Below are positions 41,789-50,728 of a stretch of 64,000 nucleotides of DNA, in pieces. The stretch covers positions 1 through 64,000 of the forward strand of contig CAWIUT010000001.1 in the NCBI GenBank assembly GCA_963839365.1, read 5' to 3'. This DNA is from DASSKA01 sp963839365. GTDB taxonomy: Bacteria > Actinomycetota > Actinomycetes > Propionibacteriales > Nocardioidaceae. The notes beneath the pieces were generated by a model. The model was given only the letters and a program-made list of their open reading frames with translations, was not told where the DNA came from and ran no database searches. The first letter of the stretch is position 1. The number at the start of each line of letters is the position of its first letter. The translations under genes and the position numbers were made by a program.

Positions 41789-42301
41789 ATGACGCACGAC
41801 GAGGCATCCGGTGTGCCGAGCGGCCACGAGCTGCAGGTGGTGGTGGAGATCCCGCAGGGGTCGCGCAACAAGTACGAGATGGACCACGAGCGCGGGATGA
41901 TCCGGCTGGACCGGACGCTGTTCACCTCGACTCAGTACCCAGCCGACTACGGCTACATCGAGGGCACCCTCGGCCGGGACGGCGACCCTCTGGACGCGCT
42001 GGTGCTGGTCGGCCAGCCGACCTTCCCGGGCTGCCGGATCGACGTTCGGGCGATCGGGATGTTCGTGATGCGTGACGAGAAGGGCCCCGACGAGAAGGTG
42101 CTCTGCGTGCCGGGGCACGACCCGCGCTACCAGCATGTGCAGGACATCGCCGACGTGCCCGAGTACGACCGGCTCGAGATCACCCACTTCTTCGAGGTGT
42201 ACAAGGACCTCGAGCCCGGCAAGTCGGTGGAGGGCTCGCACTGGGAGGGCCGGGACGAGGCGTACGCCGAGATCGAGGCCTCCCGAGAGCGCATCGGCTA
42301 G
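41789..42301 (+). CDS. ppa: Inorganic pyrophosphatase
   Basis: This 170-residue family I soluble pyrophosphatase hydrolyses the pyrophosphate released by biosynthesis. The active-site signature is DGDPLDALVLV near residue 65 with its three Asp ligands, plus the N-terminal EIPQGSRNKYEMD and the internal ADYGYIEGT. It starts at ATG (MTHDEASGVPS) after GAGGAGGGACG. The stop overlaps that of the convergent VOC gene. Length and motifs are normal. Confidence 0.96.
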   Translation: MTHDEASGVPSGHELQVVVEIPQGSRNKYEMDHERGMIRLDRTLFTSTQYPADYGYIEGTLGRDGDPLDALVLVGQPTFPGCRIDVRAIGMFVMRDEKGPDEKVLCVPGHDPRYQHVQDIADVPEYDRLEITHFFEVYKDLEPGKSVEGSHWEGRDEAYAEIEASRERIG

Positions 42302-42711
42302 CTCGTCGGCCGGTCGCCTCCGCGGTAGTCGCCGAAGGTCCACAGGTTTCCCTCCGGATCGGCAACGGTGCAGGCGCACGCGTCCGCACCGTTGCCGAAC
42401 TGCGTGCGTTGAGGTGGTTGGACGATCCGTCCGCCACCCTCCCCGGCGACCCGATGGGCGATCGCGGCCGGGTCGTCGGTGACGAGGTAGAACGCGCAGG
42501 TGCCGGTGCTCAGCTCCTGGTGCACTCCTTCGGTGTGCTTGGTGGAGCCGAGCACGAGACGACCGCCCCCCGGCACACCCAGCTCGGCGTGCACGACGTC
42601 CCCGTCGCCGTCGCGAGCCACGACATCGGCCTCGAAGCCGACCACGCGCTCGAGGAACTGCAACGCCTTGTCGGGATCGCGGTAGTGCAGGATCGGCCAG
42701 AGCGCGGACAT
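42298..42711 (-). CDS. VOC family protein (glyoxalase/bleomycin-resistance fold)
   Basis: This 137-residue VOC protein starts at ATG 42711 (MSALWPILHYRDPDKALQFL). Two beta-alpha-beta-beta-beta repeats are recognisable, with a metal-type Glu near the end in VADPEGNLWTFGDYRG and a His/Glu-type residue in VVHAELGVPG. The substrate is unknown; members include glyoxalases, dioxygenases and drug-binding proteins. It converges on ppa with a four-base overlap. Confidence 0.8.
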   Translation of the reverse strand: MSALWPILHYRDPDKALQFLERVVGFEADVVARDGDGDVVHAELGVPGGGRLVLGSTKHTEGVHQELSTGTCAFYLVTDDPAAIAHRVAGEGGGRIVQPPQRTQFGNGADACACTVADPEGNLWTFGDYRGGDRPTS

Positions 42712-42825
42712 GCGGCAAGCGTAGGCGGCAAGGGACGGCCCTCGAACGCAGTCATCCCTGCGGGGTGAGGGCAACCAACGCCCCATGACACATCGTGGCG
42801 CGTGACCACCCGACCGAGGAGGCGC

Positions 42826-43497
42826 ATGCCCCGGCTCAGGAACGGCATCGCAGCACTGGTGACTTTCGTGCTGACCGTGGGGGCCGCACCGACCCTCGCT
42901 GCGCCGAGCAACGCCAGCACTGACGCCCCCCGACCGCCCGCGATCTGGTTCACCCCGCACCAGGACGACGAGACCCTCAGCATGGGTGCGGCGATCCGGC
43001 TGAGTGTGCTCGGCGGGCGGAGGAACATCGTCGTCCTGTGCACGGACGGCGGCGCGTCCGCCGTGGCGCGCCAGTACCCGGACCGGGCGAGCTTCGTCGC
43101 CGAGCGGGACCGGGAGTTCAAGGCGGCCGTGAAGGCGTTGGGCGCCCGCGCCGTCATCAGCCCACGTCGGGTGCCCGACGGGACGCTGACGGTGAAGTCA
43201 GCGACCCGGATCATGCGGCCGTACTTCGCCAAACACCCCGAAGCGCGTTTCAACACCATGTCCTGGACCGAGCCGCACCCGGACCATGCGGCGCTCGGGC
43301 GAGCGCTGCAAGCCGCCCCGGTGCGGCACACGCGCTATTTCATCCAACCCAGGCAGTGGCCGGTCGTCCCCGGCACGTTCACCCGGCAGGTGGACATCCG
43401 GAGCGCGCTGCTCGCCTACGACCCCGTGGGCTGGCTCAGCTCCCCCAAGGCCTTCGACTCGCAGCTCGACGGGGCTCGCTCCAAGTCGCACGACTGA
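42826..43497 (+). CDS. Secreted PIG-L family deacetylase
   Basis: This protein of about 223 residues has a signal peptide (MPRLRNGIAALVTFVLTVGA, cleavage near TLAAPSNAS) and a PIG-L deacetylase fold. The zinc site is WFTPHQDDETLSMG (His, Asp, Asp) with a later His in SWTEPHPDHAALGRAL. PIG-L enzymes remove acetyl groups from N-acetylglucosaminyl compounds; secretion suggests an extracellular or wall substrate. I chose ATG 42826 because GAGGAGG precedes it; GTG 42802 lacks a ribosome site. It is not a close relative of the second PIG-L gene at 52706. Confidence 0.85.
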   Translation: MPRLRNGIAALVTFVLTVGAAPTLAAPSNASTDAPRPPAIWFTPHQDDETLSMGAAIRLSVLGGRRNIVVLCTDGGASAVARQYPDRASFVAERDREFKAAVKALGARAVISPRRVPDGTLTVKSATRIMRPYFAKHPEARFNTMSWTEPHPDHAALGRALQAAPVRHTRYFIQPRQWPVVPGTFTRQVDIRSALLAYDPVGWLSSPKAFDSQLDGARSKSHD

Positions 43498-43546
43498 GCA
43501 TAGGGGTGGGTGGGACCGGTGACGGGCGGTCGCCTACGTTCGACGC

Positions 43547-44380
43547 ATGGTCCCGACGTACACGTTGAACGACGGTCAGGCGATCCCGGCAATCGGGTTC
43601 GGCACGTACCCGCTGCGCGGCGAGGAGGGGGTCGGGGCGGTCACGAGCGCCATCGAGGTCGGCTACCGCCTGCTCGACACGGCGGTGAACTACGACAACG
43701 AGCGCGAGGTCGGCGAGGCGATCCGGCGCTCCGGTGTGCCCCGCGAGGAGCTCTTCGTGACCAGCAAGATCCCCGGCCGCCACCACGGGTACGACGACGC
43801 CATCGCGAGCACCCGCGAGACCTTGCAGCGGCTCGGGCTGGACTACCTGGATCTGCACCTGATCCACTGGCCGAACCCCAGCGTCGGGAGGTACGTCGAG
43901 GCCTGGCGTGCCCTGGTGGACCTGCAGAAGGCAGGGCTGGTCCGGTCGATCGGCGTCTCCAACTTCACCGAGGAGCACCTGACCCGCGCCATCGGCGGCA
44001 CCGGCGTCACCCCGGCGGTGAACCAGATCGAGCTGCACCCGCACTTCCCACAACCGGAGATGCGGCGGGTGAACGAGCGGCTCGGCATCCGCACCGAGTC
44101 CTGGAGTCCTCTGGGCAAGCGCCGGGCGCCCTTCGCCGAGCCGGCGGTTGCGAAGGCGGCCGAGAAGCGCGAGGTCTCCCCCGCCCAGGTGATCCTGCGC
44201 TGGCAGGTCCAGCTGGGCTGCATCCCGATCCCCAAGTCGGCGACCCGGGCGCGTCAGGTGGCGAACCTGGACGTCTTCGACCTCGAGCTCGGTGCCGACG
44301 AGGTGGAGGCGATCACTGGCCTGGCCCGCGCGAACGGGCGACTCTTCGGCGGCGACCCGGACCGGCACGAGGAGATGTGA
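43547..44380 (+). CDS. Aldo/keto reductase
   Basis: This 277-residue NADPH-dependent reductase has a TIM-barrel fold. The catalytic tetrad is Asp (YRLLDTAVNYDNE), Tyr in the same segment, Lys (FVTSKIPGRHHG) and His (LHLIHWPNPSVGRY). The cofactor site is in IPIPKSATRARQVANLDVF. It starts at ATG (MVPTYTLNDGQAIPAIGFG), typical for the AKR5-like bacterial group. The substrate is not predictable. A leaderless start is possible (CTACGTTCGACGC just before). Confidence 0.9.
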   Translation: MVPTYTLNDGQAIPAIGFGTYPLRGEEGVGAVTSAIEVGYRLLDTAVNYDNEREVGEAIRRSGVPREELFVTSKIPGRHHGYDDAIASTRETLQRLGLDYLDLHLIHWPNPSVGRYVEAWRALVDLQKAGLVRSIGVSNFTEEHLTRAIGGTGVTPAVNQIELHPHFPQPEMRRVNERLGIRTESWSPLGKRRAPFAEPAVAKAAEKREVSPAQVILRWQVQLGCIPIPKSATRARQVANLDVFDLELGADEVEAITGLARANGRLFGGDPDRHEEM

Positions 44381-44525
44381 CTGCGGGCTTCGTGGGTCAC
44401 GCGGGTCGCCGCGGACCGGGGGTGACCCGACGATTAGGGGCCTTCGGCTCTCGCAGGTGCCCGAGGCACCGGCAAGGATGGACCCCAGGCTGAGGCGGCA
44501 CGACTGCGAGGGCCGAGGAGGTGCG

Positions 44526-46988
44526 ATGGCTTCGGTGCGTCCGGGTCGCCCTTCGTCGGACCCGTCAGAGGTTCCGCTGGAGGCACTCGAGCGAGAGGTC
44601 GGGTTCGATGCCGGCGGTCTGTCCGCCCGGAGCGTTGTCGAGCGGCTGGCTCGGTTCGGCCCGAACGAGGTCGTGGAGTCCCGGCGCAGTCCCCTGCTGG
44701 TGCTACTCGGGTACTTCTGGGCACCGATCCCCTGGATGATCGAGGCCGCCCTGGTGCTGTCCTTGGCGGTGCGGCACTGGACGGACGCGGCGGTCATTGC
44801 GGTGTTGCTGCTGATGAACGGTGTGGTGGCGTTCACCGAGGAGCACCAGGCCACCAATGCCATCGACGCGCTGAAACAGCGGCTTTCCGGCACGGCGCGG
44901 GTGTTGCGTGACGGGCAATGGGTCGATGTGCCGACGCGCGAGCTCGTGCCTGGCAACCTGGTCCGGGTAAGGCTCGGAGACGTCGTACCTGCCGACGCGC
45001 GGCTGTTGGATGACACCACTCTGCAGGTGGACCAGTCGGCGCTGACCGGGGAGTCGCTTCCGGTGTCCTTGACGAAGGGCGGGGTGCTGTTCTCCGGGTC
45101 GGTGGTCAACCGGGGTGAGGGCGACGCGCTGGTCTACGCAACCGGGGCCGAGAGCTACTTCGGACGAACGACCACGCTTGTCAAGGCAGCCGGCACCGTC
45201 AGCCACTTCCAGCGCGCGGTGTTGCGCATCGGGCACTACCTCATCGGTATCGCGGTCGCGTTGGTCACCATCACCCTGGTCGTGTCCGTGGCACGCGGCA
45301 ACCCGTGGGCGGCCACACTGCAGTTCGCGCTCGTGGTGACAATCGCGTCCGTCCCGGTTGCGCTGCCGGCGGTCCTGTCGGTGACGATGGCCGTCGGCGC
45401 CCGCCAGCTGGCGCACCGGGACGCCGTGGTCAGTCACCTGCCTGCGGTCGAGGAGCTCGGTGGCGTGGATGTTCTGTGCTCGGACAAGACGGGGACCCTC
45501 ACCCTGAACCAGCTTGCCGTCGGTACCCCGTGGTCGGTTCCCGGGGTCAGCGACGCGGATCTGCTCGCCGCTGCGGCGGTGGCCTCCCGCGCAGAGGACC
45601 GTGATCCGATCGACCTGGCCGTGCTCGCCGCTGCCCACGGCGCGCCCGTCCCGCTGCACGATGTGACTGCGTTCATCCCGTTCGACCCGGTGTCCAAGCG
45701 CACCGAGGCCACGGTGGTGGGCGCCGGGGAGAGGCCGGTGCGGGTCAGCAAAGGGGCTCCGCAAGTGGTCGCCGACCTCTGCCCCGGCGACACGAACAGC
45801 GCGACGGCCATGGTCCAGGTCGCGCGGTTCGCCGAACGCGGGTTCCGGTCCCTTGCCGTGGCCCGCACCGACGACGAGGGCACATGGAGGTTGCTCGGCG
45901 TACTCCCGCTGTCCGATCCGCCGCGCCCGGACTCGGCGGCCACGGTGGCCGCCGCCCGCGACCTCGGTGTCCAGGTCAAGATGGTCACCGGTGACCAGGT
46001 GGCGATCGGGGCCGAGATCGCCCGAGAGACCGGCCTCGGCGACCGGCTGCTCGCGGCCGAGCAGCTCGGTGACAGCGGTGCGGACGAAGCCGATCTCGTC
46101 GAGCAGGCCGACGGGTTCGCGCAGGTCTTCCCCGAGCACAAGTACCAGATAGTGCGCGCTCTGCAGCAGCGCGGGCACATCGTGGCGATGACCGGGGACG
46201 GGGTCAACGATGCGCCGGCGCTCAAGCAGGCCGACGCCGGCATCGCTGTCGCCGGCGCCACCGACGCGGCCCGGGCGGCGGCCGACGTCGTGCTGCTCAC
46301 GCCGGGCCTCTCGGTCATCGTTGAGGCAGTTCGGCTCGCGCGAGAGATCTTCGCGCGGATGACCAGCTATGCCACCTACCGCATTGCGGAGACCATCCGG
46401 GTGCTGTTGCTGGTCGTGCTGTCCGTGATCGTCGTCAACTTCTTCCCGGTCACACCGACCATGATCGTGCTGCTCGCGATCCTCAATGACGCGGCGATCC
46501 TCACCATCGCCTACGACCACGTGAGGGGCTCTCCGCGGCCGGTGGCCTGGGACATGCGGAGCGTGCTGACGGTCGCCACGACGATCGGCGTCATGGGTGT
46601 CGCTGAGACGTTCTTGCTGTTCGCCCTCGCGGACCAGGTCTTCGTCCTGGACCGTGACGTCATTCGGACGCTGATCTATCTCAAGCTGTCGGTCTCGGGT
46701 CACCTGACGATCTTCGTGACGCGTACCCGCCACGCTCTGTGGAGCCGGCCGGCGCCCTCACGGATGCTTCTTGCCGCGGTCATCGGCACCCAGGCGGTGG
46801 CCACGCTGATCGCCGGACTGGGGCTGTTGATGACGGCGCTTCCCTGGCATTGGGCGGCCCTCGTGTGGGGATACGCCTTGGTCTGGTTCCTGGTCGAGGA
46901 CCGGGTGAAGCTGGTGACCTACGCGTGGCTCGACCGCCACCCCCGCCGCACGCACCGGCCCGCCCGCGCCGGTGAACCCACCGTGTGA
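44526..46988 (+). CDS. P-type ATPase, H+-ATPase-like (P3A type)
   Basis: This 820-residue P-type ATPase has about ten TM segments. The phosphorylation site is VLCSDKTGTLTLNQ with Asp320; the actuator motif is DQSALTGESLPV; the hinge is MVTGDQVAIGAEIA and AMTGDGVNDAPALKQADAGI. The lack of a CPx metal motif and the C-terminal half resemble archaeal/bacterial plasma-membrane proton pumps (PMA1-like). It would spend ATP to expel H+, useful in acid or salt stress. It starts at ATG 44526 after GAGGAGG. It is complete. Ion specificity is an inference. Confidence 0.9.
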   Translation: MASVRPGRPSSDPSEVPLEALEREVGFDAGGLSARSVVERLARFGPNEVVESRRSPLLVLLGYFWAPIPWMIEAALVLSLAVRHWTDAAVIAVLLLMNGVVAFTEEHQATNAIDALKQRLSGTARVLRDGQWVDVPTRELVPGNLVRVRLGDVVPADARLLDDTTLQVDQSALTGESLPVSLTKGGVLFSGSVVNRGEGDALVYATGAESYFGRTTTLVKAAGTVSHFQRAVLRIGHYLIGIAVALVTITLVVSVARGNPWAATLQFALVVTIASVPVALPAVLSVTMAVGARQLAHRDAVVSHLPAVEELGGVDVLCSDKTGTLTLNQLAVGTPWSVPGVSDADLLAAAAVASRAEDRDPIDLAVLAAAHGAPVPLHDVTAFIPFDPVSKRTEATVVGAGERPVRVSKGAPQVVADLCPGDTNSATAMVQVARFAERGFRSLAVARTDDEGTWRLLGVLPLSDPPRPDSAATVAAARDLGVQVKMVTGDQVAIGAEIARETGLGDRLLAAEQLGDSGADEADLVEQADGFAQVFPEHKYQIVRALQQRGHIVAMTGDGVNDAPALKQADAGIAVAGATDAARAAADVVLLTPGLSVIVEAVRLAREIFARMTSYATYRIAETIRVLLLVVLSVIVVNFFPVTPTMIVLLAILNDAAILTIAYDHVRGSPRPVAWDMRSVLTVATTIGVMGVAETFLLFALADQVFVLDRDVIRTLIYLKLSVSGHLTIFVTRTRHALWSRPAPSRMLLAAVIGTQAVATLIAGLGLLMTALPWHWAALVWGYALVWFLVEDRVKLVTYAWLDRHPRRTHRPARAGEPTV

Positions 46989-47008
46989 GGTCTGGCAAGG
47001 TCAGGTAG

Positions 47009-47458
47009 ATGAAGACCAACAGATCGGTCCCGCCAACGACCGTCGTACCTGTCCTCTCCTATCCGGACGTGCGCGCAGCAGTGGTGTGGCTGAGCACAGC
47101 GTTCGGCTTCGTGGAGCGCACCCGGATAGGCGAGAGCCACCGCGCACAGATGAGCATCGGGGCGGACGGAGCAGTGATCGTCGCCGAACACCGGTCCGAC
47201 GAGCAGGCAAAGAGCGGTGCGGGGACCCATCTCGTTCGTGTCAGGGTCGAGGACGTCGATGCCCAGTTCGAGCGTGCCCGGGCGCACGGAGCGCAGGTGC
47301 TCGAAACGCCCACTGATCGCGAGTACGGCGAGCGGGACTGCACCGTGGAGGACCTGGCGGGCCATCGCTGGCAGTTCGCCGAGACCGTGCGGGACGTGCC
47401 GCCCGAGGAATACGGCTGCACGACCGTCGCGCCCTGGCCCGACCGTCCTGACCCCTGA
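47009..47458 (+). CDS. VOC family protein (glyoxalase-like)
   Basis: This 149-residue VOC protein starts at ATG 47009. The N-terminal repeat PVLSYPDVRAAVVWLSTAFG followed by FVERTRIGESHRAQMSIGAD and the C-terminal EDLAGHRWQFAETVRDVPPE are typical of the group annotated as glyoxalase/bleomycin-resistance/PhnB-like. The substrate is unknown. It lies 20 bp after the ATPase stop and may be co-transcribed. Three VOC genes are found within about 6 kb here. Confidence 0.8.
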   Translation: MKTNRSVPPTTVVPVLSYPDVRAAVVWLSTAFGFVERTRIGESHRAQMSIGADGAVIVAEHRSDEQAKSGAGTHLVRVRVEDVDAQFERARAHGAQVLETPTDREYGERDCTVEDLAGHRWQFAETVRDVPPEEYGCTTVAPWPDRPDP

Positions 47459-47589
47459 CCGCGTTGCCGGGCACGCGCGGACCGCGTCCGCCTCCGGCGA
47501 GCGTGTTCAGTGGTCCTGGCCGGCGTCGTCCGATCCCCGTCCCTCGTTGTCCACGGCAGCTTGGGAAGGCTCGGGCCTACTCTGGGTTG

Positions 47590-48024
47590 ATGGCGAGCGT
47601 GAAGCAGGTGCAGGTGACTTTCGACTGCGCGAGTCCACGAGCCGTTGCGGAGTTCTGGAAGGCCGCGCTCGGGTACGTCGACCCCCCGCTCCCGCCGGGG
47701 TTCGATTCGTGGGATGCGTTTGATGCCTCGCTTCCCGTTGAGAGCCAGGGCTCGACCTGGGCTTGCCAGGATCCGGACGGGGTTGGCCCACGGTTGTTCT
47801 TCCAGCGGGTGCCCGAGGCCAAGACGGTGAAGAACCGGCTACACCTCGACGTGCGAATCGGGGTCGGTCTGACTGGCGATGAGCGAGTCTCCGCACTCGA
47901 GACTGAAGCGACCCGCCTGGAAACGCTCGGCGCTCGACGCCTGCGTCTGCTACCTGCCGATGAGGAAAACGAAGCGTGCCTCGTGATGCAGGACGTCGAG
48001 GGCAATGAATTCTGCCTCGACTAG
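47590..48024 (+). CDS. VOC family protein (glyoxalase_6 type)
   Basis: This 144-residue protein starts at ATG 47590 (MASVKQVQVTFDCASPRAVA). The sequence FWKAALGYVDPPLPPGFDSW, then PRLFFQRVPEAKTVKNRLHL, and the end MQDVEGNEFCLD match the Glyoxalase_6 branch of the VOC superfamily. Function unknown; ligand binding rather than catalysis is common. A longer frame starts at 47464 but lacks similarity. The next 244 bp hold no gene I can support. Confidence 0.8.
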   Translation: MASVKQVQVTFDCASPRAVAEFWKAALGYVDPPLPPGFDSWDAFDASLPVESQGSTWACQDPDGVGPRLFFQRVPEAKTVKNRLHLDVRIGVGLTGDERVSALETEATRLETLGARRLRLLPADEENEACLVMQDVEGNEFCLD

Positions 48025-48268
48025 GCCGAGAGGTCCCGCCTGCTGATGATCATCGGTCGCGGTCGTCGAAAGCCGCAGCTCAACGCCCAGACGCCGGAGG
48101 CTACGACCGTGCAGGCGACAGCCAAGGTCAACGGGCCGTGCCGTGCACCCGGTCCGGGACATGACCCGATGTAGTCATTGCTGGCTTCCGAGGCGCACCG
48201 AACACTCATAAGGGGGCTGCGGTGCCGATGGGGCCCGGCGGAGGAGACGAACCGAGGGAGACGTACAC

Positions 48269-48544
48269 GTGGCCGTCATGATGATCAGCCAGCTCGCAGG
48301 GGCAGGTCCGGAGCTTTTCGATGGTCTGCGCAATCAGGGCGTGTTCGACAAGATGGAGTCGGCCCCCGGTTTCTTGGGGCATTGGGGTGGCACGACGGAC
48401 GACGGACTTTGCGTGATCGAGATGTGGGAATCGCCCGAGGACCACCAGGCCTGGTTGGAGGGCACCATCAAGCCGAACCTGCCCGCCGGTGTGGAACCGC
48501 CAGTGATCTACGTTCACGTGCTCACCCGGCTCGGGCCCAGCTGA
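48269..48544 (+). CDS. Small ABM-like (ferredoxin-fold) protein
   Basis: This 91-residue protein starts at GTG 48269 after GAGGGAGAC. The pattern (MAVMMISQLAGAGPELFDGL, GFLGHWGGTTDDGLCVIEMW, ESPEDHQAWLEGTIKPNLPA) resembles dimeric alpha-beta-barrel proteins similar to ABM monooxygenases. The Trp and His positions fit the fold, but no cofactor site is visible. Function unknown. Confidence 0.65.
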   Translation: MAVMMISQLAGAGPELFDGLRNQGVFDKMESAPGFLGHWGGTTDDGLCVIEMWESPEDHQAWLEGTIKPNLPAGVEPPVIYVHVLTRLGPS

Positions 48545-48699
48545 TCATTGCACCACGATCCGGCTGGGCGCGGCCCGACACACTCTCGGCCGCCGCCGCC
48601 CCGGCGCACCACCACCCAGCCGGTCCGTAACATCAAGGCTGACCGACCACGGACGGCCACTTCAGTTTCCTAGACCCCACGTCGCAGATCAGGTGGCAC

Positions 48700-48990
48700 T
48701 AGGCATGGATTCGGGTCACGTGTGCTCCGTCGACTGATGCGCGAGACTCCTCCGCCAAGTGATCTGCGCCAGATCCGTGCTAGCTGAGCTCCCGGACAAT
48801 GGGGCTCGACGTCGGCGCCGACGGAGCCAGCGCCTTGGACGGCCCAACTTCGCCGGTCGACCGACCAGAAGCTCCAGTCGAAGACGACATCGAGGTCGAT
48901 GCGGAGGGCCTGTTCTGCGACGCCCCAGATCAGCTCGCGCGTACCGTCCGCCTTGGCCCCGACGGCAGGGTTTCCACGTGTCAGCCACGG
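48700..48990 (-). pseudogene. AAA-family kinase-like fragment
   Basis: One frame contains RELIWGVAEQALRIDLDVVF, then DWSFWSVDRRSWAVQGAGSV and GADVEPHCPGAQLARIWRRS. This resembles the middle of small AAA_33-type ATP-binding kinases (the VVLDFGFW...R region). The P-loop start and a normal end are absent and the surroundings carry stops. From 48545 to 49325 I see no intact gene. Confidence 0.4.
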
Positions 48991-49237
48991 TTGAAACCTG
49001 ACCCGGAGCGTCGCGCGGCGGAAAGGGGTCAAATTTCGACCGGCGTTGACGCCACGCGAAGCTCTGGGTAGAGGTGGCTCATCCATCGTCGAGGATGAAG
49101 CGCAGCGCTGGCCGGAGGACTTGAAGGTGTGGGGCACGCGTACGCAAAGGAGCTGCGCACCCACCACAAGGAGGAGCAGGTCGAGACCGACTCCGGGGAC
49201 CACGACGGTCGCTAGCGCCAACCGCGGCCTCCCCCTT

Positions 49238-49310
49238 GGTCACATGGCAAAGCGTCGCTTCACACGGGTCAGGTGTCGTGTGAAGCGACGCTGTGACGTG
49301 CCCTGTGACC
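49238..49310. repeat. Nested inverted repeats beside the IS256 copy
   Basis: AGCGTCGCTTCACAC (49251-49265) and its exact complement (49278-49292) form a 15-bp stem with a 12-nt loop. Outside it GGTCAC (49238-49243) pairs with GTGACC (49305-49310), with partial pairing between. The whole 73-nt structure ends 15 bp before the insertion sequence. It could be a terminator, the end of an older element, or a small palindromic repeat. It has no coding content. Confidence 0.6.
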
Positions 49311-49325
49311 GCGAAGCGGGATCGT

Positions 49326-50721
49326 GGCAGAGCCCCGCGGGGTGGTGGGCTTTGAGGTGCTCCTCGGTGCCTATTCGCCGCTGTCGAGGGCGGCGTGGTC
49401 TTCAGTATCGCTGAGTTCGTAGAGCTTGGCCATTGAGGCTTCGGATAGGTAGCGGCGTTCGCCGGCGATCCACTCGTCGTGCATGTCGAGCAGGATCGCG
49501 CCGACCAGCCGGATCACGGCTGCGGAGTTGGGGAAGATCCCGACGACGCGGCTGCGGCGCTTGATCTCCTTGTTGACCCGCTCCAGGGGGTTGGTCGACC
49601 AGATCTTGCGCCAGTGCGCGCGGGGGAAAGCGGTGAAGGCGAGCACCTCGGCCTTGGCCTCGTCCATCAGCGGGCCGAGCTTGGGGAACCGGGCGGCGAA
49701 CTCCTCGCGGGTCTTCTCCCACGCGGCGTCGACCTCGGCCGGGGTGGTGTGGGCGAAGATCGCGCGGAACGCGGCCGCGACATAGTCGGCTTGGGCCTTG
49801 GGGACGTGGGCGAGCAGGTTGCGAGCGAAGTGCACCCGGCAGCGTTGGTGGGCCGTGCCCTGGAAGCAGCGGCGCAGCGCAGCGACCAGGCCGGTGTGCT
49901 GGTCGCTGATCACCAGCCGCACACCGTGCAGGCCGCGCTGTTTCAGCGAGGTCATGAACCCCTTCCAGAACACCTCGGCCTCGCTGTCGCCGACGTCGAG
50001 GCCGAGGATCTCCCGCTCCCCGGTGGCGCTGACGCCGGTGGCCACCACCACCGCCATCGACACCACCTGGGAGGTGGAGTTGCGCACGTGCAGGTAGGTC
50101 GCGTCCAGGTAGACGTAGGGAAACTCGACGTGATCGAGCGGGCGGGTCCGGAAGGCGCCCACGGTCTCATCCAGCCCGGCGCAGATCCGCGAGACCTCGG
50201 ACTTGCTGATTCCGGACTCGGCGCCCAGCGCCTCGACCAGATCGTCGACGTTGCGGGTCGAGACCCCGTGCACGTAGGCCTCCATCACCACCGCGTACAG
50301 GGCCTGGTCGATCCGCCGGCGGGGCTCGAGGATGACGGGGAAGAACGAGCCCTTACGCAGCTTCGGGATGCGCAGCTGCACGTCACCGGCCTGGGTGGTC
50401 ACCAGCCGTGGACGAGAACCGTTGCGCTCGGTCACCCGAGCATCGGTGCGCTCATAGCGGCCAGCGCCGATGTGTTCGGTGGCTTCGGCTTCGATCAGCT
50501 CCTGCATCACCATCCGAACCGACTCACGGATCAGATCCACGCCTTCACCGGCACGGAACGCTTCGAGCAGCTCGGACAAGGCAGACTGGGACAAGGCCAT
50601 CGGCTGGGTCTCCTTCAGTGTGTTTCTTGGTCGTTTCACACCGAAGATCCCGCCGATGGCCGCCTACATCACGCAGCCTCGCCGTTGACCCTCAAACCCC
50701 ACCACGCCAGGGGGCTCTCCT
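49326..50721. mobile_element. IS256-family insertion sequence, copy 2
   Basis: This 1396-bp element carries one transposase. The ends share AGAGCCCC...TGGTGGG.TTTGAGG (left 49329-49357; right the reverse of 50690-50718). An 8-bp direct repeat GGGATCGT flanks it at 49318-49325 and 50722-50729, the usual IS256 duplication. The right target copy overlaps the stop codon of the neighbouring secreted-protein gene by one base, leaving that protein unaltered. Intact ends and gene suggest recent movement. Confidence 0.88.
49371..50603 (-). CDS. IS256-family transposase
   Basis: This 410-residue mutator-type transposase starts at ATG 50603 (MALSQSALSELLEAFRAGEG). The catalytic residues can be placed at YVYLDATYLHVR, RLVISDQHTGLVAALRRC and STNPLERVNKEIKRRSRVVG. 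The CRVHFARNLLAHVP block is conserved. It is clearly distinct from the transposase at 5418, sharing only family motifs. Full length, so probably active. Confidence 0.95.
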   Translation of the reverse strand, partial: PMALSQSALSELLEAFRAGEGVDLIRESVRMVMQELIEAEATEHIGAGRYERTDARVTERNGSRPRLVTTQAGDVQLRIPKLRKGSFFPVILEPRRRIDQALYAVVMEAYVHGVSTRNVDDLVEALGAESGISKSEVSRICAGLDETVGAFRTRPLDHVEFPYVYLDATYLHVRNSTSQVVSMAVVVATGVSATGEREILGLDVGDSEAEVFWKGFMTSLKQRGLHGVRLVISDQHTGLVAALRRCFQGTAHQRCRVHFARNLLAHVPKAQADYVAAAFRAIFAHTTPAEVDAAWEKTREEFAARFPKLGPLMDEAKAEVLAFTAFPRAHWRKIWSTNPLERVNKEIKRRSRVVGIFPNSAAVIRLVGAILLDMHDEWIAGERRYLSEASMAKLYELSDTEDHAALDSGE

Positions 50722-50728
50722 GGGATCG

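Noticed and set aside
47950..48209. A small minus-strand frame with one hydrophobic segment
   Set aside because: No ribosome site, no family similarity, and it overlaps the end of a VOC gene; not enough to call a gene.
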